Shown here: positions 1-5,065 of the stretch, piece after piece
Position numbering within the stretch: position 1 is the first letter of the stretch
Layout: each line of letters starts with the position of its first letter
NCBI GenBank assembly: GCA_903886985.1
Contig: CAISOI010000195.1
Location: forward strand, 1-5,132
Origin: an uncultured Chthonomonas sp.
Lineage (GTDB): Bacteria; Armatimonadota; Chthonomonadetes; Chthonomonadales; CAJBBX01
Length of the DNA stretch: 5,132 nucleotides
Direction: 5' to 3'
Program-made: the position numbers and the translations under genes
Notes under the pieces: generated by a model
Told to the model about the DNA's origin: nothing
The model's database searches: none
The model's input: only the letters and a program-made list of their open reading frames with translations

Positions 1-1
1 A

Positions 2-1258
2 GAAGAGACTTACAAACAGCGAGAGTTCGAAAAGAAGTTCTTTTCGGATGCAACCAACCACCTGTTCTGCAAGACGTTTCTCGAAAATGCTCACCGTGAC
101 CCAGTGAGTAACGAAATCGGCAAGTCAATAGTTTTTGCAGTCAGCCAGAAACACGCAGGTAAATTGACACAGATTTTGAACTTGATGGCAGACAGGATGT
201 TTCCCGGACAATACCAATCCGATTTTGCCGTGCAGGTGACATCACAAATTGCGGACGCGCAACAGTTTACGCTCAATTTTGCCAACAATAAGCTGCTTGG
301 CGTTTCTGGTGTCGTGCCAAACTACAAAACCAGTAAGGCGCGGGTCTGTGTCACTGTGGGCATGATGACTACAGGGTATGACTGCACGGACATTCTGAAT
401 ATTGGCATGTTTCGCCCCATATTTTCGCCTACTGATTTTATACAGATCAAAGGGCGTGGAACACGTAAACACAACTTCCTCGAAGAATTAATGGACGAAA
501 GTCTGAAGGAATCTATTGCGAACCCGCAAAAGGAGTCCTACAAACTATTCGACTTTTTCGCTAACTGTGAGTACTTCGACAAAGAATTCAAATACGACGA
601 AGTTCTGAAACTACCGAGGCCACAGCGAAACATCACGGCGGACCCGTCGAACACAGAACCTGTTATTGTTGGCGGCATCTATGAGCACCTTGGGGCGGAT
701 ATTCTCTCCACAATCAAGGAAGAAACTGTTGGTTTCGAAGGTATGAGAATAGACCGGATGTTCTTCGAGAAATTCGAAGAGTCGGTACTTAATAACGACA
801 CCATTGCGCAGGCAGTAGAAGCAGGGCAGTGGGATCGCGTGATCGACTATGTTAACCGTGAGGTCTTTGACAAACCGGAAGAGTTCTACACCCTCGACAA
901 ATTGCGCAAGTCAGCGGCAGTAGACAGGCGATTGACACTTCGCGAAATCCTCGAAAAAATTTTTGGACTGATACCGAGATTCAAGTCCAAAGATGAACTA
1001 CTGGAGGAAGAGTTTGCAAAGTTTGTAGCAGAATACACCCCCCAACAAGTGCAAACGATTCCTGCGATCAAGAACTACTTCAAAGCATACGCAACCAGTA
1101 ACCAGATTCGCGGCATCATCGACACACGCCAATTTACAGACCTTGCAACAAATGCTGTATTCACTTCTGCAGATTTCAAGAATGTACCCGTGGACTACAG
1201 AATGCTGGTACCCAATTACATCAAGGACTACGTGTCCTTAAACCAATTCGCACCATAG
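2..1258 (+). CDS. hsdR: Type I restriction enzyme HsdR subunit, C-terminal part (5' end outside window)
   Basis: This is the C-terminal 418 residues of the motor/endonuclease subunit of a Type I R-M system, which translocates DNA with ATP and cuts it away from the recognition site. Counting from the first codon in the window, the second RecA-like helicase domain is visible: a motif IV-like strand SIVFAVSQKHA (residues 42-52), motif V as TVGMMTTGYDC (118-128) and motif VI as QIKGRGTR (148-155), whose arginines contact ATP in this superfamily 2 helicase family. The remaining about 260 residues are charged and mostly helical, as expected for the region that docks on the methyltransferase. The nuclease domain and Walker motifs must lie upstream. 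The frame is open from position 2. The GTG at 104 is an internal valine codon in the middle of the helicase domain and not a start. The gene ends in TAG, 8 bases before hsdM, so the two are an operon. Confidence 0.93.
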   Translation, partial: EETYKQREFEKKFFSDATNHLFCKTFLENAHRDPVSNEIGKSIVFAVSQKHAGKLTQILNLMADRMFPGQYQSDFAVQVTSQIADAQQFTLNFANNKLLGVSGVVPNYKTSKARVCVTVGMMTTGYDCTDILNIGMFRPIFSPTDFIQIKGRGTRKHNFLEELMDESLKESIANPQKESYKLFDFFANCEYFDKEFKYDEVLKLPRPQRNITADPSNTEPVIVGGIYEHLGADILSTIKEETVGFEGMRIDRMFFEKFEESVLNNDTIAQAVEAGQWDRVIDYVNREVFDKPEEFYTLDKLRKSAAVDRRLTLREILEKIFGLIPRFKSKDELLEEEFAKFVAEYTPQQVQTIPAIKNYFKAYATSNQIRGIIDTRQFTDLATNAVFTSADFKNVPVDYRMLVPNYIKDYVSLNQFAP

Positions 1259-1263
1259 AGGAA
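1258..1263 (+). promoter_or_regulatory. Ribosome binding site of hsdM, overlapping the hsdR stop
   Basis: GAGGAA begins on the last base of the hsdR TAG stop and lies 3 bases before the ATG at 1267. The overlap of stop and Shine-Dalgarno sequence indicates translational coupling of hsdM to hsdR and supports 1267 as the start. Confidence 0.7.
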
Positions 1264-1266
1264 ATC

Positions 1267-2499
1267 ATGCTTAACGTCGATACACGCCGCCGAATAGATA
1301 CTGCTCGTGACATTCTGGTCGGCAAAGTACCGGACCCAAAGAGTCAGGTCGAACAGATAACCATTGCGCTCATATATAAGTTCATGGATGACATGGACGC
1401 CGAGTCAGAAGAACTGGGCGGGGTAAGGAAGTTCTTTACAGGCGAATTTGCCCGTTACGGATGGGCAAAGCTGATGAACCCTTCGGTGGGTGGGCATGAA
1501 ATGCTCGGTCTCTATGCCGAAGGTATCACCAAGATGCCGGAGAACCCCGGCATCCCCGCGCTCTTTCGCGATATTTTTAAGAACGCATATCTTCCTTACC
1601 GCGATCCAGAAACACTCAAGAGTTTCCTGAAGGTAATCGATGAGTTCACCTACGACCACTCGGAGAGGCTTGGCGACGCCTTTGAATACCTGCTCTCTAT
1701 CCTTGGTTCGCAGGGAGACGCGGGACAATTCCGTACGCCGCGCCACATCATTGATTTCATGGTAGAGGTGGTTGGACCGAGAAAAGACGAAAAGGTGCTG
1801 GACCCTGCCTGCGGCACAGCAGGTTTCCTTATCTCGGCTTACAAACATATTCTGCTATCAAATCTTGATGAGAATGGGACCAGCAAACTCACTCCGGATG
1901 AAAAGGGCAAGCTAGCACAGAACTTCAAGGGATACGACATATCCCCTGACATGGTTCGGCTGTCGCTGGTGAACATGTATCTACACGGCTTCACAGACCC
2001 GCACATCTTCGAATACGACACACTTACCTCTGAAGAACGTTGGAACGAATATGCTGATGTCATCCTCGCCAACCCGCCCTTCATGTCCCCGAAAGGTGGC
2101 ATCATTCCCCACAAGCGATTCTCCATTCAAGCGAAGCGAAGCGAAGTTCTATTCGTGGACTACATGGCGGAACACCTCACTCCGAACGGACGCGCCGCGA
2201 TTATTGTGCCTGAGGGAATTATTTTTCAGAGTCAGACAGCTTACAAGGACCTCCGCAAGTTGCTCGTGGAGAGCTCGCTGGTCGCCGTCGTCTCCCTCCC
2301 AGCGGGATGTTTCAATCCCTATTCCGGGGTCAAAACCAGTATCCTGATCCTCGATAAATCGATTGCCCGCCAGAGCCACACCATCGCCTTCTTTAAAATC
2401 GAGAAAGATGGCTATGGGCTCGGCGCTCAACGGCGACCCTTGTGCAACGACAAAGGTGATAAGCCGGAAATCTGCCCGATGCACAGCGACCTCCCATAG
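1267..2499 (+). CDS. hsdM: Type I DNA methyltransferase subunit HsdM, ends at an in-frame TAG
   Basis: HsdM transfers a methyl group from S-adenosylmethionine to adenine N6 in the target chosen by HsdS. It also supplies the core on which HsdR docks. Residues 1 to about 130 form the helical N-terminal domain that senses hemimethylated DNA. The catalytic domain follows: GQFRTPR (153-159), the SAM-binding motif I DPACGTAGF (179-187) and the catalytic motif IV NPPF (269-272). IQAKRSEVLFVDY shortly after is also familiar from the family. The start ATG has a good Shine-Dalgarno sequence. The product is 410 residues, shorter than the roughly 460-520 usual for HsdM. The missing C-terminal helices are encoded directly after the TAG in the same frame, ending at DYNLSGERYRE near 2652. 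The catalytic core is complete, but the segment that normally binds HsdS would be lost unless the stop is read through or is a sequence error. Confidence 0.92.
   Translation: MLNVDTRRRIDTARDILVGKVPDPKSQVEQITIALIYKFMDDMDAESEELGGVRKFFTGEFARYGWAKLMNPSVGGHEMLGLYAEGITKMPENPGIPALFRDIFKNAYLPYRDPETLKSFLKVIDEFTYDHSERLGDAFEYLLSILGSQGDAGQFRTPRHIIDFMVEVVGPRKDEKVLDPACGTAGFLISAYKHILLSNLDENGTSKLTPDEKGKLAQNFKGYDISPDMVRLSLVNMYLHGFTDPHIFEYDTLTSEERWNEYADVILANPPFMSPKGGIIPHKRFSIQAKRSEVLFVDYMAEHLTPNGRAAIIVPEGIIFQSQTAYKDLRKLLVESSLVAVVSLPAGCFNPYSGVKTSILILDKSIARQSHTIAFFKIEKDGYGLGAQRRPLCNDKGDKPEICPMHSDLP
2497..2499 (+). other. In-frame amber codon splitting HsdM from its C-terminal tail
   Basis: The TAG is followed immediately by GTG. 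Downstream residues 1-51 (QTEIATFL at the start, GDYNLSGERYRE at the end) match what is expected of an HsdM C-terminus and not of an HsdS N-terminus. A single C-to-T change in a CAG glutamine codon would explain it. There is no good Shine-Dalgarno sequence just before the GTG at 2500, because the preceding bases are rich in C and A, so efficient re-initiation exactly there is doubtful. Confidence 0.8.
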
Positions 2500-3840
2500 G
2501 TGCAAACCGAAATCGCCACATTTCTCCAAAGCCTACGCACCAAAACGTCCACCGAAACCATTCTCGCCCTTACGTCCACTGCCCAAATAGTGCCGAAGGA
2601 AAAGATCGCAGCGAACGGCGACTACAACCTCAGCGGCGAACGGTATCGTGAGGGTGCCGTGCAAAGCAAGACCTATTCTTCCTATCCGCTTTCCGAGGTG
2701 TGCGACATTTTCAACGGTTCGACGCCATCAAAGCAGGAACCACGCTACTGGGAAAATGGCACAGTGCCTTGGTTCACTGTTGAGGATATTAGAAAAGGCG
2801 GTCGCATCGTCGAAAATACGGAAAAATTCGTCAGTGAAGCGGGCTTGAAAGAAACAAGTCTCAAATTGTTGCCTAAACATTCGGTGTTGCTGTGCTGCAC
2901 CGCGTCGGTCGGTGAGTATGCTTTCACAGAAATTGAGGTAACGACTAACCAGCAATTCAATGGGCTGGTTGTGAATCGTGCATTCGCGGAACGACTAATG
3001 CCGAAGTATCTATTACTCGTCTCAAGCCGTTTCAAAGATGAACTGATCAGGCTCTCAGGTAAAACATCATTCAACTTCGTTTCAGTTGGTACTCTAAAGA
3101 CAATTCAAATTCCACTACCGCCGCTGGAGGTGCAGAAGGAGATCGTCGCGGAGGTCGAGGGCTACCAAAAAGTCATTGATGGCGCCCGCGCGGTGGTGGA
3201 TAACTATCGCCCGCACATTCCCATTCTTCCTGTCTGGCCGATGGTGGAGTTGAGGGAAGTGTGTGTTGTGAATCCAAAGAAGTCAGAGTTACATGAGCTT
3301 CCACCATCCACAGTCGTGTCATTCTTCCCTATGGCGGATATTGGTGAGCACGAGATGTTCTTTGTGCCCAAAGGTACAAAGCGGTTAGACGAAGTAACTA
3401 CTAGCTACACCTTCTTCAAAAATGGGGATGTGCTCTTAGCAAAGGTCACCCCTTGCTTTGAAAACGGAAAGGCCGGCATTGTCCGCGAGCTTCGTAATGG
3501 TATCGGTTTCGGTTCAAGCGAGTTCTATGTACTAAGACCAACTGCTAACCTTCTTCCTCATTGGGTGTTCCTTTTTGCCGCAACGCCAGCTTTCCGAGAG
3601 TGGGCCACTCCCCAGATGACAGGCACTGGGGGGCTGCAGCGTGTTCCTCGCTCAGTCGTCGAGAGTTATCAGATCCCCCTCCCACCGCTTGCGACACAGC
3701 AAGCTCTCATTACAGAGATCGAAGCCGAGCAAGCCTTGATCGCTGCAAACCGTGAACTGATTACCCGTTTTGAGAAGAAGATACAGGCTTCTCTTGCTCG
3801 CATTTGGGGAGAAGTGTCTCCAGAAGGAGTTGGTGATTGA
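2500..3840 (+). CDS. hsdS: Type I specificity subunit HsdS, preceded by the HsdM C-terminal tail
   Basis: HsdS recognises the bipartite DNA target and brings HsdM and HsdR to it. Numbering from the GTG at 2500 (446 residues), residues 1-51 are HsdM-like tail. TRD1 runs from YPLSEVC (62-68) to about 203 and contains the family signature GSTPSKQE...YW and PWFTVEDI. The central conserved spacer begins IPLPPLEVQKEIV (204-216) and continues as a helix to about 240. TRD2 starts at WPMVELREVC (246-255), and the second spacer starts IPLPPLATQQALI (392-404) and ends near WGE (436-438). The duplicated IPLPPL-plus-helix units are the coiled-coil rulers that set the distance between half-sites. The target sequence cannot be read from the protein. 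The start is uncertain: GTG 2500 lacks a ribosome site, GTG 2659 has one, or translation continues from HsdM. Both TRDs are poorer in GC than the spacers. Confidence 0.88.
   Translation: MQTEIATFLQSLRTKTSTETILALTSTAQIVPKEKIAANGDYNLSGERYREGAVQSKTYSSYPLSEVCDIFNGSTPSKQEPRYWENGTVPWFTVEDIRKGGRIVENTEKFVSEAGLKETSLKLLPKHSVLLCCTASVGEYAFTEIEVTTNQQFNGLVVNRAFAERLMPKYLLLVSSRFKDELIRLSGKTSFNFVSVGTLKTIQIPLPPLEVQKEIVAEVEGYQKVIDGARAVVDNYRPHIPILPVWPMVELREVCVVNPKKSELHELPPSTVVSFFPMADIGEHEMFFVPKGTKRLDEVTTSYTFFKNGDVLLAKVTPCFENGKAGIVRELRNGIGFGSSEFYVLRPTANLLPHWVFLFAATPAFREWATPQMTGTGGLQRVPRSVVESYQIPLPPLATQQALITEIEAEQALIAANRELITRFEKKIQASLARIWGEVSPEGVGD
2650..2661 (+). promoter_or_regulatory. Possible internal start for a stand-alone HsdS
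   Basis: GAGGG at 2650-2654 lies 4 bases before an in-frame GTG at 2659. The resulting protein would begin VQSKTYSSYPLSEVC, just before TRD1, which is about where free HsdS subunits normally begin. This is a better-supported initiation site than GTG 2500, but it may be a chance match because GAGGG also encodes part of the conserved RYREG tail. Confidence 0.3.
3824..3829 (+). promoter_or_regulatory. Shine-Dalgarno-like sequence before the HEPN gene
   Basis: AAGGAG lies within the last codons of hsdS, 14 bases before the ATG at 3844. The spacing is longer than ideal, so translation probably depends on coupling to ribosomes that terminate at the hsdS TGA (3838-3840), three bases before the ATG. 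Confidence 0.4.
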
Positions 3841-3843
3841 AAA

Positions 3844-4569
3844 ATGGAAGAAGCCTTCGACCTCGCCAATCATCTTCCACTTTCATACAAGACTCCTACG
3901 GAAGAACAATACATTGCTTTTCTTTGGGATACGTTTGAAACAAACTATACTCACGGTAAGTATCAGTTTGCATTCTTAGCATATCACATGCTGGCAATGA
4001 GCAGCATTTATTTCAACATCTGGCAGATCAAGAAGTCCCTTCCAGATCAATTCGCAGTGGCATTAGTCGGTTTTAACAAAGACATGGAGAAATTCTTACT
4101 TGATGCGATTTCACCCTTTGCCTTCAGCAGGATCCAAGAAAGTACTATCCTTCGTTTTTTGAAACTCATTTCATGCGGTAATGATCATATTGGCAAATGC
4201 GCAAAGCTGGTTGAATATAGAAATAATACAGCACACGCTAACGGAAATATATTTCTGAACACGGAAGAGGCACTCGATTACAAAATTCGAGAGGTGCTGG
4301 CAGTCGTTGGTGAAATTCAATCGAATTCAACTCCTCTTGTGTTGTCTTGTTATAAGACCTTTCTCCTAAACAGTTACGACCTTGATACACGCAATTACAT
4401 GAATGATAGCGACCAAATTCGTGAAGTGCTCATCCACGAAAACTACTTTTCACAAGCGGATATCGACGTGTGCAAACAATTTGACTTGTCAGAACTTAAT
4501 GAACACTCAAATTTTATGGAGATACACTCACTGCACTGGGTGCTAACTCAGGATTACAGAAGCGACTAA
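3844..4569 (+). CDS. Putative stand-alone HEPN-domain protein (candidate ribonuclease) linked to the R-M operon
   Basis: I do not recognise a named family for this 241-residue protein. It has no signal peptide and no clear membrane segment. The predicted character is almost wholly helical: an aromatic-rich amphipathic region at 21-65 (EQYIAFLWDTF, KYQFAFLAYHML, YFNIWQI), a helix around 78-110, then VEYRNNTAHANG (123-134). That last element contains R126 and H131, an R-X4-H motif with a polar residue after the arginine, which is the catalytic signature of HEPN ribonucleases. Its position, after a helix and before a turn, also fits a HEPN four-helix bundle. Residues about 140-241 are acidic and helical with no known motif; no ATPase motif is present, unlike PrrC or RloC. 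The gene starts one codon after the hsdS stop and ends in TAA, with no room for its own promoter in between. Sampled segments (4201-4260, 4321-4380) have about 35-38% GC, against about 57% in a sampled piece of hsdM. An RNase role is inference. Confidence 0.75.
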   Translation: MEEAFDLANHLPLSYKTPTEEQYIAFLWDTFETNYTHGKYQFAFLAYHMLAMSSIYFNIWQIKKSLPDQFAVALVGFNKDMEKFLLDAISPFAFSRIQESTILRFLKLISCGNDHIGKCAKLVEYRNNTAHANGNIFLNTEEALDYKIREVLAVVGEIQSNSTPLVLSCYKTFLLNSYDLDTRNYMNDSDQIREVLIHENYFSQADIDVCKQFDLSELNEHSNFMEIHSLHWVLTQDYRSD

Positions 4570-4596
4570 AGAGTTGCGGCGTTGTACTGGTTGTTG

Positions 4597-4616
4597 GGGC
4601 GGATCGACATCCGTCC
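4597..4616 (+). terminator. Hairpin shortly after the operon, possible transcript 3' end
   Basis: GGGCGGAT (4597-4604) pairs with ATCCGTCC (4609-4616) around a CGAC loop, 8 pairs including one G-T wobble. It lies 28 bases after the HEPN stop. No T-run follows, so it is not a standard intrinsic terminator. It could protect the mRNA 3' end or assist termination together with the next hairpin. Confidence 0.3.
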
Positions 4617-4628
4617 ACATTCCAAATC

Positions 4629-4651
4629 ACCACCCCGCATGGCGTGGTGGT
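4629..4651 (+). repeat. Inverted repeat with 3-base loop
   Basis: ACCACCCCGC (4629-4638) and GCGTGGTGGT (4642-4651) pair at 9 of 10 positions around ATG. It is the second stable hairpin in a row after the operon. No T-run follows. Confidence 0.55.
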
Positions 4652-4674
4652 ATGATCCCTAACTCGCACACCCC

Positions 4675-4699
4675 AAAAACTTTCTCAAAAAAAACTTTC
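4675..4699 (+). repeat. Two direct copies of AAAAACTTTC
   Basis: AAAAACTTTC occurs at 4675-4684 and 4690-4699. A one-mismatch version, AAAAATTTTC, is at 4832-4841. The A-tracts may make the DNA curved. No function can be assigned. Confidence 0.45.
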
Positions 4700-4813
4700 C
4701 ACTACCTTGCCGGATTCCCCAACCCCAAACGAGTATTGAAGTACAAGCACAAAACATCGTGCCGTCGGTCCTAATTCCCATCTGTGGAGGGTTGGCAGTC
4801 GCAGTCTGACGGG

Positions 4814-4830
4814 GTGGTGTTACGCACCAC
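4814..4830 (+). repeat. Short hairpin GTGGTG...CACCAC followed by A- and T-tracts
   Basis: GTGGTG (4814-4819) pairs with CACCAC (4825-4830), with an extra T-G wobble possible inside. The segment CGGGGTGGTG (4810-4819) is also the exact reverse complement of 4628-4637 in the earlier hairpin, so the two elements could alternatively pair with each other over about 170 bases. Confidence 0.45.
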
Positions 4831-4845
4831 AAAAAATTTTCAAAA

Positions 4846-4867
4846 ATTCTTGGAACATTCTTGCAAC
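4846..4867 (+). repeat. Tandem 11-bp direct repeat, possible activator binding site
   Basis: ATTCTTGGAAC (4846-4856) is followed without a gap by ATTCTTGCAAC (4857-4867), 10 of 11 bases identical. An 11-bp period is one helical turn, the arrangement bound by OmpR/PhoB-type winged-helix regulators. The regulator is unknown. Confidence 0.5.
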
Positions 4868-4874
4868 CGCTGAC

Positions 4875-4891
4875 GTCTATTATTAGTAGAC
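4875..4891. promoter_or_regulatory. 17-bp near-palindrome, operator-like
   Basis: The sequence GTCTATTATTAGTAGAC is symmetrical about its central base except for one T-G wobble pair (4880/4886). Its size and odd centre are typical of a dimeric repressor site. It covers the candidate -10 at 4878-4883, where a bound protein would block RNA polymerase. Confidence 0.35.
4878..4883 (+). promoter_or_regulatory. Possible -10 element of an activated promoter
   Basis: TATTAT matches the -10 consensus at 5 of 6 positions and lies 10 bases after the 11-bp tandem repeat. No -35 hexamer is at the proper distance. That pattern would fit a promoter depending on an activator bound at the repeat. A second AT-rich candidate, TATACA at 4897-4902, also lacks a proper -35. 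Confidence 0.25.
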
Positions 4892-4946
4892 AAAGATATA
4901 CATAAAACTAGGTGCTGTACCTTAACATACAACAACCAAATATCGC

Positions 4947-4975
4947 AAACCGTCGGTCCGATCAGCCGACAGTTT
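4947..4975 (+). repeat. Imperfect hairpin containing CCGTCGGTCC
   Basis: AAACCGTCGGT (4947-4957) faces GCCGACAGTTT (4965-4975) with one mismatch and one wobble around a 7-base loop. CCGTCGGTCC at 4950-4959 is repeated exactly at 4762-4771, 188 bases upstream, where no such hairpin forms. Confidence 0.5.
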
Positions 4976-4994
4976 GAACCCGAGGCTCAATTTC

Positions 4995-5006
4995 GTGCGG
5001 CCGCAC
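4995..5006. repeat. Perfect 12-bp palindrome
   Basis: GTGCGGCCGCAC is a perfect GC-rich palindrome. It could be a protein-binding site. With no spacer it is a poor RNA hairpin. Confidence 0.4.
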
Positions 5007-5043
5007 AATGTTGAATCCTTTTGAACCATGTACCGGACAGGCA

Positions 5044-5065
5044 CCTCTTTCCTTTAGGAAAGAGG
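5044..5065 (+). promoter_or_regulatory. Perfect 10-bp hairpin burying a Shine-Dalgarno sequence
   Basis: CCTCTTTCCT (5044-5053) pairs perfectly with AGGAAAGAGG (5056-5065) around a TT loop. The right arm carries AGGA and GAGG directly before an ATG at 5066, so in RNA the arm would hide the ribosome site. Confidence 0.45.

Larger units (their letters stand above)
1267..3840 (+). other. Interrupted hsdM-hsdS fusion reading frame
   Basis: Read as one frame with the TAG at 2497-2499 ignored, this stretch encodes about 856 residues plus the TGA: methyltransferase domain, the HsdM C-terminal tail, TRD1, a conserved spacer, TRD2 and a second conserved spacer. HsdM-HsdS fusions of this general size and order occur in Type I systems (recalled from the family, not searched here). 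No frameshift is needed, and every recognisable element is in register on both sides of the TAG. Three readings fit: a recent nonsense mutation (for example CAG to TAG), a sequencing error, or a programmed split or readthrough. The sequence alone does not decide between them. Confidence 0.7.

Noticed and set aside
104..106. GTG that could be taken as the start of a 384-residue protein
   Set aside because: The frame is open upstream to position 2 with family-like sequence, and the codon lies just before helicase motif IV. It is an internal valine of a truncated HsdR.
1405..1848. Reverse-strand open frame of 147 codons inside hsdM
   Set aside because: It lies opposite a clearly conserved methyltransferase and its translation shows no recognisable motif. 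It is a shadow of hsdM.
2129..2146. Pentanucleotide run AAGCG repeated about 3.6 times in hsdM, a possible phase-variation tract
   Set aside because: The tract is short, and the encoded QAKRSEV is a familiar conserved stretch of HsdM, so protein constraint explains it.
4597..4651. Standard intrinsic terminator for the operon
   Set aside because: The hairpins are good but no T-run follows either, so only a weak terminator call is possible.
4574..4774. Open frame of 66 codons after the HEPN gene
   Set aside because: Its composition is unlike a protein, it has no ribosome site, and it overlaps two hairpins and A-tracts.
4945..4985. Sequence GTTTGAACCC near a hairpin, resembling a tRNA T-loop or an att site in a tRNA 3' end
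   Set aside because: No acceptor, D or anticodon stems can be assembled around it, and no CCA-type end is present.
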